A DNA stretch of 64,000 nucleotides from Lindgomyces ingoldianus (taxonomy: Eukaryota > Ascomycota > Dothideomycetes > Pleosporales > Lindgomycetaceae). Both the position numbers and the translations under genes were made by a program. The notes beneath the pieces are model-generated. The model did no database searches and was not told the DNA's origin. It saw only the letters and a program-made list of their open reading frames with translations. This document shows positions 38,001 to 48,955 of the stretch, one piece after another. Within the stretch, counting starts at the first letter, position 1, and each line of letters begins with the position of its first letter. The stretch lies in assembly GCF_010093535.1 (NCBI RefSeq), contig NW_022985184.1:585993-649992 (forward strand), written 5' to 3'.

Positions 38001-41000
38001 AGAAGGTAGCAGGTGCGTTAGTAAGTCTAAAGGGCATAATAAGTAGTTTGTATAGTTCTTTAGGGGTTCTAAAAGCTGTTATCTATTCCTGTCCTTATTT
38101 AATTCTTATTTTATTAAATCTATCCTAAACATTAAATTTAGTGAAATGTTTAGTTCCTTTTAGTTAGTTTATAATGTTCTAGATTATTAAAAGGGGGTAT
38201 TAGTCTTATATAGTGTTATTGTTTAGGGTTTAATAGTCCTAACACACTCTTATTTTGCTGTTTTTCTTTTTAGCAAAGACTACTGCTAACGCCACTAGGC
38301 TATTGCTTTCCCTAATATGTCCTTGTAATAGCATTCTATCTACATATTCCTACAGTGCGTCTTTCTAAGCCTTAGTTAGTGGTTAGAGTTTATAGGCCTT
38401 TAGCTAAGGTTCTAGTTTAAGGTTAATAGCGTAGTTCTATAGTTAATGCAGGGGCAATTCTTCTAGGTCTTCTAGGGTTTTAAACATGTCCTTATATTCC
38501 TTGTATTCTTCTAGCAAGCTTTCTGTTTTGTGGGCAATTCTATAGATTCTTACCTACTTAAAGTCCTGTTCTTTTTAAAGTTCTTTAAGAGACATTTTCT
38601 TTAGCTTTTTCTTTATTAAGTAGACTGCCTAGGCTTTTAGTTCTTAACAGAAGAATTTTTTTAGTTTTCCTTTCTTAGGGAAATATCTACTTCCTTCTTT
38701 TACTTGTTAGTAGAAGATGCATAAGTTATTATAGCAGGCTAACTATGCTATGCAGGCGTGGTCTTATTTTATTACTAGAGTTATAGTTTACTAGTTAATT
38801 ATTAGATTATGTTTATAAAGCTAATTATATCTAAGTATTACTTAGTACTTTCCTTCTAGTAGTAGGATGTTAAAAGATATCTAGTTAGTAGTTCCTTTAG
38901 CGTCTATAATAAGTTTATAAGTTTTAAGTTGTATCTAACCTACTCTATATTTAATTAATAAGGTGTCTGCTAGGGTTACTTTAAAGAGTTTCTCTTTGCT
39001 TTTAAAAGGTATTTGTTTCTAATTAACCTATGTAAAATTAATTACTGTGAAAGTGTAACTGCTGTCTATTAGCGCAAGGCCTGTCTATTCTTAGCCTAGG
39101 CAAGAGAGAGTTATCTCTGTAGTTAGGCTTCTGCCTAGTCCTTGTCCTACAGCAACAAGGGTGCAGAGTTTATAGGAAATTTCTAAGTAATCTATACTGT
39201 TGTCTTCTTCTACTTTAAGAGCTTTTTCTTAATAGCTTTTAATTTAGTTAGATTATACTTTATATTCTTAATAACCTTATATTATACATTCTGCTACAGT
39301 GCAGTGTTAGTCCTCTACCTTGTAATAATACAGCATTTAGTCATTTTGTTAGTAGGCTCTCTATTAGAAATAGTAGAATGCGCAGTTCTTTTAGTTTTTA
39401 CATTCTGTCTAGAGTTTTTGTTTATGTTTAGTTTCTGTGTTGCAGTAGATACACTAAGGCATTTTGCAAGTTAATGCTATCCTAGGGAGTGTGTCTTCTG
39501 CAAGTTTGCTTTTCTAAATTCTGTGTAGCTACTAGCTAGCTTTATATTTAATTAGCTAGTGTTTTAGGCAATACTTATTAATGTATAGGTACTAGTTATA
39601 GGGACAGTTTCTAAAGTTATTTTAGACTAGTATTAGCTAAACTTGCGTTTATTTTAGATATTCTTTTGTTTAGACTATTTATAAAGGGTGGCTTTAGTAT
39701 GTGCATTAGAACTTGTTATGTCTTTAGCTTTTGCATAGGATGCAGTATTCTTTCTGTTAGCAGATTTCTAGGTCTTTTCACGTAATTACTAATGCTAGAG
39801 GGGGTGTGTTAGCTCTTTAGTTATAAGGTTTTAGAGTTACTAAAAGAGTGCATTACTAGTTAAGGCCCCTTTTATTATTTAAGATTTTCTAGAACATTTT
39901 TTATTATTTCTTGTTGTTTATTACAGTGTAATAAGTTTTAGTAATTTCCTTAATTATGCTGTAAGTGTCTGCGTTGTTGTTAATGTGTACTTTGTACATT
40001 ATTTTTTTACAGTCTTATAGGCTATAAGTGTTACTACACTTCTAGCAATCTTTATAATTAAATTAGTATTATAACTCCTAGGTAGAGATTCCTGTTATTA
40101 GCTGTTCTAAAGGGAATAACTCTTTTCCTTCTTTTATGTTTGCAACGTATGTTGTTGCTTATATGTGGCCTTACTATCCTTTGTAGACAGCTGCTTGTTC
40201 TAGTGCCTTAAATATGTTATTATTATTCTAAACTTTAACCTTTTAGTATTCTATTAGGCATCTATTAGATTTGTAATTACCTTTACATTACTAGCAGAGG
40301 TTCTTGTTTAGTCTGTCTAGGATTTTAAATCCTGTTAGACCCTACTCTATATATATTGCTTTTATAGTTAGTCCTTTATTTTTATTTTTTTAGTTAATAG
40401 AGTCTAGGCATTCTTTTTTATAATGTCCTACTTTTTTATAGTTAAGGCACGCTCTTTCCTTAAGCTATTTCTATTATTTAGTACTTAGTAGCAGCTTTTT
40501 GCTGTTTTAAAACTTGCTTTTTTTCTTAGTTAAGCCCTATGTATGTTTAGCATAGCTAAGATCTATTAGTTTACTGTTAAACTGCTAAGTCTTTTTCTTT
40601 TTCTAAAATACTTCTAGTTTCTAGGGCGTTATGCTAGGGCGCTTCTTGTAAAGACGTTCCTAATGCTAATTATTGTACGTGGTTGCCCTTTTTACGTATT
40701 CTTTAAATTTATCTAGTTTACTGTAATGCATAAATTTGTCTTTAATTACGTTAGATAGTCTATTGTAAAACATTCTTCTAATAGCTGCTTTATCTGTCTA
40801 TCTGCTAATAGCTAGTTGTTTGCAGAAGTGTGCTGCGTATAACTAGACAGTGCTTTTTCCTTGTTATAAGGTGTCTATTCTGTTAACTACCTTTTCTTTT
40901 TAGTTAGCTTAGCTGTAAATTATTATAAAAGCTTACTTAAAGGCGTTTATATCTTAAAAGATTTCTTAAGTGTAAATAGAAGAAACTTCTCTAGTTACTT

Positions 41001-41469
41001 TATGTTTTATCTAATTATCTGCGTGTGGCTAGAACTAGATAGCTAGGGGTTCTTCTAAGTAAAGTCCTATCTATAATATTATTTCCTTATCTGTCTAGAA
41101 GGCGCCCTTGTTGTACTGCATATATAAATAGCATTAGGTAAAGAATAGTTTAAGGTTCTTAGCTATACTGTTAAATAGTTTAAGTAGGGCTAGGCGTAGT
41201 AATTTTTTTAACTTAATGCTAGTTTTTTTTTTTAGCAGCGTTGCAGAGCTTAGTAACTTCTAGATAGAGGGCGTAGAGTTATTAAACGTGTAGCTGTTAT
41301 TAAAGCTAGGCTCTAAGTGCTTTTATTTCTTAATAGAGGTATTATATTTATTAACTATGTTTCTTCTTATTCCTAGACAGGGTTTTACTAGTGCTAGCCG
41401 CACTAGCTCCTGTCATGCTGATGTTAAGGGAGGTGTGAGGTGCTATACTTTTAGAGAGGTAGTAATTAA

Positions 41470-42063
41470 TGTTACAATTCTTACTTTAGGAAGATAGTAT
41501 TTTCTAAAGTACAACAGCCTATATAGGTATTAGTAGAGAAGGGGAAGAACTTAGCTAGATCAGGTGTACAGTCTGTTAAGCAGAGTAAAGGGGTAGTTAG
41601 GGTTCTAGGAGGCAGGCTGTGGTTTGTCCCTATAGCTGTATAGGTGGCTGGGTATTACTAGTTAGGTAGACAAGGGTTAGAGGTATATATGTTGTAAGAT
41701 ATATAAGGCAGCTTAATCCTTATTAGAAAGAATTAAGCTTCTTAGTCTATTATAAAGAATAAACTAAACATTAATTACAGCCTCCTAACTATAGTTAAGA
41801 TTAAGACTATATACATAGTAGTTTTATGCTTGCATGCTTGCATGCTGCTTTTTGCTGTAGCCTGCAAGCGCGCAAGCCTGCAATGCCTAGTCCCTTATTA
41901 GACTACACATTCTGCTAAGCACTTATTTATAAGATGGCGCCATTCCTCTTCTGTTTAGTTGTAAGGTCTGCTGATCGCGGGGTTAATTGTTTTCTATCTG
42001 CTGTGCCTAGGGCTGTGTGCTATAGCGAGCTAAGTCATTACGGTCTGTTCGTTGGCCGTAACA
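41470..42063 (-). repeat. Gypsy 5' LTR (594 bp)
   Basis: Partner of 34466-35059. It is the more mutated copy in its left third and the better preserved copy near its right end (for example ctgatcgcgggg against ctaattgcaggg). Confidence 0.93.
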
Positions 42064-45000
42064 ATTAAGTTATACGCTATAACTTTAAAAGTGCTGTTAG
42101 TAATTAAAGTGTCTATCTTTATATAGTCTAATTTTTTAAATAGTTTTTTAGGTGTAGTAATTACACTATCTATATAAAGCTTAATAGATAAGGCCTAATT
42201 ATTCTTTTTTTTTTAGGTTAGAAATACCTAGTCTAGACTTTATGTAGGTTTCCTTTACCTTTTACTTCTTTTAGTATTTATATCTTCTTTTTACACTAGT
42301 GCAGCATTGCTATCTTAAGGGGCTTAGTTTATAGTAGGCTTTAGTTTTACTTTTATAATATTTTTATAAGGCTATCCTTTCTTCTTCTTCTTTAAAAGAT
42401 CCCTTTATATAAAGATTAGTTTATCTAGGTTATTTATTATAAGTAGGTTATCTTTTTTTTTCTTTATAGTATAGTTTAACCTATGTATATTAAAGCTTTA
42501 GTAAGCTATTTTTTTTTAATAATAATATCTTTCCTTTTAATGCTTTTAATTTTATATAAGCTAGTTTAGCCTTTTTTTTTTTTCTATGCTATAATCTTTA
42601 AGCTAAGAGGGAGGTTAAGAACTTTATGTGTTATAAGGCTATTATAAGTGTTAATTATATAATTAATGTTTACTTTTATATAGTCTTTTTAAAGTATTTT
42701 TATTACTTTTTATATAGCGCTTACTTATGCAATAATGTCTAGTAATAGTAAAAAGTCTAAGTTAATTCTTAAGTATGCCTTAAAGACTAGCAGTGTAGGT
42801 ACTAGACTATGTAGGCTAGCTATGTTGTTTAGAGCCTTAACTACTATTTATAGGATAGCCTTATTATTTGTACAGTTACTTAGCTTAGTCTTTAGGATGT
42901 TAAACACTTATTAGAGAGGTGTGTGTACACACTTAACTTTTTTAACTACCTAATGTGCTTCTACAGGCATTTGCCTATATATAGCTTTTATAATTTTTAC
43001 ATAAGCTTAAAAATCTTCTAAAGCAAAGTTTATACTAAAGTTATGCATAATGTAGTCTAGAGGTTCTTAATAGGTGTTAATCTAGCATTTGCATAGTGCA
43101 TTCTAGGTATCTTGTGTGGACATAGATTTTAGAAATGTGGCAGCCTAAAATAATATGTCTATATTAATAACATATAAAACATCTTTATTATTAATTTATA
43201 TAACATTAATAATAACTTTATAGTTAAAGTAAGTGTTATTTTTAATTATAAACTTAAATCTTTATAAGGCCTAGTTATATAATTAGTAGAGGTAGCAAAA
43301 CTTCTTAATCTCTTCTAGCACTACAGTATTAATATTATAGCTAGCGCTAGTTAGCATCTTCTAGAGTTTCTTTATGCAAAGGTGTCTAAATTAGTAGTAA
43401 AAGTAGTAGAGTTCTAATTTAGTAAAAAAAAGACATAAATTTTTTCTTACTAATGTTAAAAAAAAGTGTTCTTATTTTTATATAATAAAGATAGTAGTTT
43501 TATCTTTATGTATAATAACATTTAGAATGTTATTAAAGTATGCTCTAAGTTAGTTAGCATCTGCTAGTAATAGCAGAAATAGTGTTAGAGTCTTTAAAAT
43601 GTAATATGTTATGTTACTAACTAGGTTAGTAATTTATATAGTACTAATTAATTTTATTAATCTTTATTTTTTAAAGCTAATACTCTTTTTCTTTAGTGTC
43701 TAATCTACTTTTATATAAAGGAATTCTTATAAGTATGCTTTAAGTTATAACTTCTTTATAGTAGAGATTCTTACTGCGCTAGTATCCTATAGTTTACCTT
43801 AGTATACTATACAGTATTAATTTTTAAGGATAAACTGTTCTGCGTATCCTTTAGGTTCTAGGCTGTAGATGTCCTCTGCAGTTGCGCAGTAAAGAAATGC
43901 AGCATTAGTAAGGTAGTTAATAATCTTCTTACTTTTTTTTTTATTTAGGTTATTATTATTATGTAACTTCTTTTTTTTTGCTTTAGTTTACCTTTAAACT
44001 TTTAAATGTACATATTTACTTTCTTACACATTAGTGTCTTGTTATAGAATTCTTTATATAAAAAAATATATTAGCGTTTTGCATAAAATTAATTTATATA
44101 AAGATAATTTATTAACTAATATCTTTTTTTATAATAAATAAAGCATTACTTTAATTATACAAAAGACTATAGTTTAAATAATCCTTTATATCCCCTTAGG
44201 CTTCTTTTATGTTGTTAATAGCTATGTGTATGTAGTAAGCTATATTACCTATTAGTGTAGTACACATTCTAGGATTTATTTATAAATGCATTATTCTATT
44301 AATTAATTATAACTTAAAGTGCTAAACAGAGGTTACTATATAGTGCCTTACATATAAGCTTAATTAAGAACATTACTTATTTAAGTTTAAGTTGCCCTTA
44401 GCATGCTTATATAATAGTAGTGTAAAGTAGTATCTTACTTTAGAATTATAGACTAAGAGCTTTTTATATAAAAGTAAGTTTATTAATTATAGCTTTAAAA
44501 GCTTTATGTAGGGTTTTTATAAAGTTTTTTTACTTACTTTATGTAAAGCTTATTATTATCTAATCTATCTAATACTAGTTATAGTTTATATTAGTATTAA
44601 AGTAATTACTAAGCTGCTTATATAGTAACTTCTATAATTATCTTAGACTAATATTATAAAGGTAGAACATGTGTGCACGCTTTTTAAAAATATTAGAAAA
44701 GATGCTTATGTATAATGCCTTAAAAATAGTAAGGTGTTAGTAGAGCTTAATAAATACTATAGCTTTATTAGCTAGAATATTATATAGTTGCCTTATATAG
44801 TTATTCTTCTTCCTTTATGCCTTCTAGAATTATATAACCTTCTTAGGCGTAAAGTTCTCTGCTGTAATATCTTGTATAAGTAGAAGTTAGTATAGATTAT
44901 ACAGTAATTAAATTATATATAGTAAGTATAAGCTTTAGAGAATCTTATGCAGAGCTGTAGCTATAGGAATATGTAGCTGCCTAGTTATGCTCTTATATAG

Positions 45001-45883
45001 TAAGCTATTATAAAGTAGTTATACTAATTACAGAGAAAGTATTAAGTCTGTAAGTAATTTATATAAAGACATCCTCTGTTGCGTTAAAACTAGTAATAGT
45101 AGTAATAGTTTTATATAATGCTCTAGTAAAATAGTAAACATATGTTCTTTTTTTATAAGTTTATATAGTGTAGTAGCTTCTATTTTATCTTTTTTAAAGC
45201 TAATGCTTTTATTCTGTAGAGTAGTAATTAGTTTTTATAAGAATAGTTAGCTAAGATTTTTAAAGTGTATAAGCTTTTACTTTATAAAGTTATTCTAAAA
45301 GTTTTTAAGCATACATACATTTATTATGCTTAATGCGTAGAGTTCTATAATTAAGTTAGCTGTGTATAAATTAAGCTTTTTTTTAAGTGTGTTATTTAAT
45401 AGTTTAATTTTATTTACTTAATTTTTAATGTTTATCTACTCTGCTAGGGTCTTTGCTAAAATGCCTATAAAAAGTACATATTAGTTATATGTTAATATGT
45501 TATGTTAGCTAGTTATAGATAGAGCTGGCGTTGCTTGTTGCTTTATAGTAGTTAATTATGCGTTATCGCGCGCTGTCTTACTTCTTGTTGTACGCTGCCT
45601 CTAAACAGCCTTGTGTAAAAAGATAAAATAGACCTTCTAGTGTTAAACAAGCACTACTATTTATATAATACCTCTAAATAGTATTATACAGACAGGTTTC
45701 TTACTCTTACTTAAGTAACTAAATAAAGATTTATAGCTACTTATATATAAATTAAACTCTGTCTTTACTCTTACTAATTTATAGTTAAAGTAGTAAAAAA
45801 AAGGATTCTTTTTATATGTAAACTTTTAAATAAAAAGGTACAAGAAGAGCTTTTTTTCTTATAGTATTTAAACTACTAATTAG

Positions 45884-46149
45884 TGTTAAATAGACTCTCT
45901 ACTAGCTAGCACTTAGTGTTAGTAAATGCGTACAAGACAGAGAGGTTTGCACAGTGTAAACATTGCACAGGGGTGTTAGGTAACTAGTGTTAATTGCTTC
46001 TTGTTTTTCCTTTATACAGAGGAAAAGAGGGATATCTAGATGTTCGCGCACAGAGGTTCGCGCACGAGCATCATGTGACATAGATACGTGATCCTGCTCG
46101 TGCGTGATCGCTCGTATCCAGGCCGCGACGCTGCTGCTGCGTACAGACA
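45884..46149 (-). repeat. Copia-2b 5' LTR (266 bp)
   Basis: Less mutated than its partner at 32358 in the shared half (keeps gttcgcgcac and cgcacgagcatc). Confidence 0.9.
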
Positions 46150-46299
46150 ATAACTAATGTGTTTATACATGCAGTAATTAACTGTAATATCTACATGCAG
46201 ATGCTAAGAGGCTATTAGAAACTAGGTATAATACTAAAGCTTTAAAAAGCACTATATAGCCTACAAATTTCTCTTTTACTTTAGCAACACTATTTTATA

Positions 46300-47410
46300 A
46301 TAACTTTTAAAGGCCTTAGGTTCTTAGCTATTTTATATAAACCCTACTATATAACTAAAGCTAGAATATTTGTCTTTTTCTACATAGACAACTTTATTAT
46401 TGCGCATAAAAAAAGCTCTAAAGTAGATGCACAGCGTGTAGTAGACTAGTTACAAGAGAAGTATACCCTAATAAAAGGTAAGGACCTATAATAGTTTCTA
46501 AAAGTTAAGATTATTAGAAATTAACAGTAATAAATAATTTAGCTATTATAGGCCTTATATATTAACAAGATAGCTAGGCTAGCTAATAGAAAGAACCTGC
46601 AGCATGCTACACCTATAAGTAGGATTAAACTTATGCTGCAATCTAGTTTTGCAACCTTATTAGAAGTAAATTAATATTAGCAGAAGATTAGATCTCTACT
46701 CTTTGCAGCAGTTACTATAAGACTAGACATTGCCTTTGCTACATCACGCCTTACACAGTTTCTCACAAATCCTGCATCTAACTATTAGGATGCAGCTAAT
46801 TAAGTTATCCTATACCTACATGCAACACAGACGTACGCACTCTAATTAGGAAGAGAAGACTACTTTATAGTAGCAAGTAATGCGTTATTTACAGATAATA
46901 CACTAGATAAGAAGAGCTCTTAGAGCTACATTATTTAACTATTTAGTAAATAAATTGCATAGTAAGTAAATAAATAAGATACAGTTACAACATTAACAAC
47001 AAAAGCAGAATTACTTGCACTGTTCTAAGTTACTAAGGAAGCTATGTTTATAAAAATGCTTCTTAACAAACTATAGGTTAAGCTGCCTAATTTAACTATT
47101 ATAATCTAGTGTAATAATAAGCAGACAATTTAACTAGTAAATAAAGAGATATCTTAACTTTAAACTAAGCTCTAACATATTAACATCTATAACTACTAGC
47201 TCTAACAGGAAGTCTCTTAACAAACAATTAAGGTTGTCTATGTCCCCTCTAGTAAGATGCTTGCAGATAGACTTACTAAAGCGCTTCTAGTTAGCAAATA
47301 GCTAAGCTTTCTTTAGCAAATTCAGCTAGTTAATGTTAGGGAGAGGATAGTTAGTCAGGAAGCAGATATAGAAGAGATTAAAGCAAGAATAGAAGCCCTA
47401 GAAGCATACT
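46300..47410 (+). pseudogene. Copia-1 reverse transcriptase C-terminus and RNase H
   Basis: Read through stops, the plus strand gives FVFFYIDNFIIAHKKS (the Tyr-Val-Asp-Asp site, with one Asp now Asn), then IRSLLFAAVTIRLDIAFATS, then SNALFTDNTLDKKSS and KQDTVTTLTTKAELLAL. The RNase H tail includes VVYVPSSKMLADRLTKAL. This is the standard end of a Ty1/copia polyprotein. A short coiled-coil-like tail (EADIEEIKARIEALEAY) follows. Confidence 0.88.
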
Positions 47411-47461
47411 AAGGTTGCGCAATTAGGAACCAGCTTAAAGCATGTCTAAGCTAAGGGGGTG

Positions 47462-47762
47462 TGTCAAATTTGCGCACCTACTGTCAAGACAGGAGGAACG
47501 CTTGACAAAAGCTGCTACATAGTACAAGTAATAAGCTTGAACAGTATGTTGCTGCAAATTGCAGCATTTTGCAAGCTAGTCGCGCATAGGGCAAGTGCGC
47601 AAGGGACTTAGATTGGCAAAACAAAAGGCTAAGCAACACAAGTAGAGCAGAAAAAAGATTAATAAATAAACACAATCAATACAATTAATCAATCATCCCA
47701 TACATTATATCTAAACCCATCATTCATCTCAGGAAGCCCAGAAACAGTGCTTTAATCTGACA
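47462..47762 (+). repeat. Copia-1 3' LTR (301 bp)
   Basis: Matches 21878-22218 except for the missing 40-bp block and several transitions; followed by the TGGCC duplication. Confidence 0.93.
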
Positions 47763-48830
47763 TGGCCATAGATCGCATGTTTTAATAGAGTTTATTAAGT
47801 ACTGCGACAACAATAAGATCCTCCTAGCTGTATACCCGCCGCATGCGACCCATACGCTGCAGCCTCTTAATGTCTGCATGTTCAAACCTCTCTTGTTAGC
47901 CTACTTAGCTAAGCTAGCTAGCTTTATAGATAGATGCTAGGGACTATTATTAATTAAGAAGAGAGACTTCTACAGCATGTTTAACAAGGCCTAGAAAACG
48001 TCCTTTAAGCATAAAACTATCCTTAGTGCTTTTAGAGCAACTAGTTTATTGCTATTTAAGCTGCAGGTAGTCTTAGATTAATTTTACTATAGGTAAAAAG
48101 AGCAACTATCCTCTAGTAAGAGCACTAGCTTAGCGCTTAGTGCAAAGGATTAGAAAAGGGTTAAAGGCCTTTTAGACAAGGTTGTTAGTAATCTCTATAA
48201 AAAAGATGTACAAGAGCTTAAGAAGACTGTCTAGTTATTCTTAGTGCGTTGCATCCTCCTCCAGCGTGAGCTTAAGCAGGTTAAAGATGCGCTAATTAAT
48301 AAGAAGAAGCGCTGCTAGCGTAGCAAGCCTCTCCTACTAGAAGCACCTCTAGAATATTATAGTAGTGCGACCTTCTAGTCCCTAAACAAGGTCTAAGAAG
48401 CATGTAATTGTTAGGCACAAAAAAATGCTAAGAAGGAGGCTCTACAGCTTTAAAAATAAGAGAAGGCAAAGCGCAAGAAAGCAGAGAAAGCTAAAAAGGC
48501 GCGCGCAGTTAAAGAGAAGAGGCATAAAGTAGTAATAGCAAAGAAGGCTCACCTGCAGGAGCTTAAGACAAAAGCAGCTTAACAAGAGGAGGCAGAGCTC
48601 ACCTAGCAGGTTAATTAACAGCTTAAAAATAACCTCTAGCAGGCAATAAAGGGCAAGCAGAAAGCTCTTACGCCTATTGCTAGTACGCTAGAGGATTTTA
48701 ATAATGATGCAGCATTAAATAAAGAGAGGGAGCCAGCATTAGGCAGGACTTAACGTAGCAAGTAAATTAACCTCCCTATAAGGTATTACATGTAAATTAT
48801 TGCTAGGAATAGAATCTATAGTATTTAATT
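47763..48830 (+). pseudogene. Fot1-like transposase, C-terminal half
   Basis: Resumes exactly at the second catalytic block: GATGGCC before Copia-1 and the sequence after it together encode LDGHRSH. It then reads EFIKYCDNNKILLAVYPPHA, THTLQPLNVCMFKPLL (the last acidic position has become Asn), and FYSMFNKAWKTSFK. The tail is Lys/Glu-rich (KKAEKAKKARAVKEKRH-like) with scattered TAG/TAA. The end is approximate. Confidence 0.87.
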
Positions 48831-48913
48831 AGTATTATAATAAAAAATCTATATAATTTATGATTTGTGTGAGTCTCTAGAGCTTTAAAAGTAAAAGGCG
48901 CGGATTGCCAAAA

Positions 48914-48955
48914 TCGTGCATTACGCGAGGCCGTGCATTACGCGCTAAAACATGG
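48914..48955 (-). repeat. Fot1-like right TIR
   Basis: Inverted partner of 20951-20992, followed by TA at 48956-48957. Confidence 0.88.

Larger units (their letters stand above)
34466..42063 (-). mobile_element. Gypsy-type LTR retrotransposon, minus orientation
   Basis: A 7.6-kb element with two 594-bp LTRs starting tgttac and ending gtaaca, and the ATTAA duplication on both sides (34461-34465 and 42064-42068). It sits inside Copia-2b. On the minus strand there is a gag zinc-knuckle trace near 40410-40450 (ACLNYKKVGHYKKECLD) and reverse transcriptase with LIMPFRLTNAPATF near 38020. The catalytic site reads VYLNNILIYT near 37950, where the Asp pair has become Asn. Integrase follows with LCTKVLQECNLCNK, then FTSKYQTTVV and STAYHPQTDRQTEQIN near 36450. 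RT before integrase is the Gypsy order. A purine tract (aagaggggagc on the minus strand) lies beside the left LTR. It is inactivated by TAA/TAG stops. Confidence 0.92.
32358..46149 (-). mobile_element. Copia-2b: second Copia-2 copy, minus orientation, carrying a Gypsy element
   Basis: LTRs of 266 bp at 32358-32623 and 45884-46149, with the ATAAC duplication on both sides (32353-32357 and 46150-46154). The interior outside the Gypsy element is the reverse complement of Copia-2a: the block at about 42100-42300 mirrors 27650-27790, and 33320-34440 mirrors 27840-28980. Without the Gypsy insertion it is about 6.19 kb. Coding sequence is closed by stops. Confidence 0.9.
21878..47762 (+). mobile_element. 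Copia-1: Ty1/copia LTR retrotransposon carrying two nested elements
   Basis: Bounded by LTRs starting TGTCA and ending TGACA, with the 5-bp duplication TGGCC on both sides (21873-21877 and 47763-47767). Own sequence is 21878-23597, 30254-32357 and 46150-47762, about 5.4 kb once inner elements are removed. Gag lies after the 5' LTR; reverse transcriptase/RNase H lies before the 3' LTR, giving plus orientation and copia order. A purine tract (aagctaaggggg, 47448-47459) precedes the 3' LTR. Stops throughout the coding sequence make it defective. Confidence 0.92.
20951..48955 (+). mobile_element. Fot1/pogo-like DNA transposon, interrupted by 25.9 kb of nested LTR elements
   Basis: The two ends are inverted repeats of about 42 bp flanked by TA on both sides (20949-20950 and 48956-48957), the Fot1/pogo target duplication. 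Removing Copia-1 and one copy of its 5-bp duplication leaves about 2.1 kb, a normal Fot1-type length, with one transposase gene from 21040 on. The element itself sits in the C-terminal coding region of an SDR gene. The transposase is RIP-damaged. Confidence 0.92.

Noticed and set aside
20951..48955. Starship or other giant cargo element
   Set aside because: No tyrosine recombinase (DUF3435) or cargo genes; the 28 kb is fully explained by nested small elements with TSDs.
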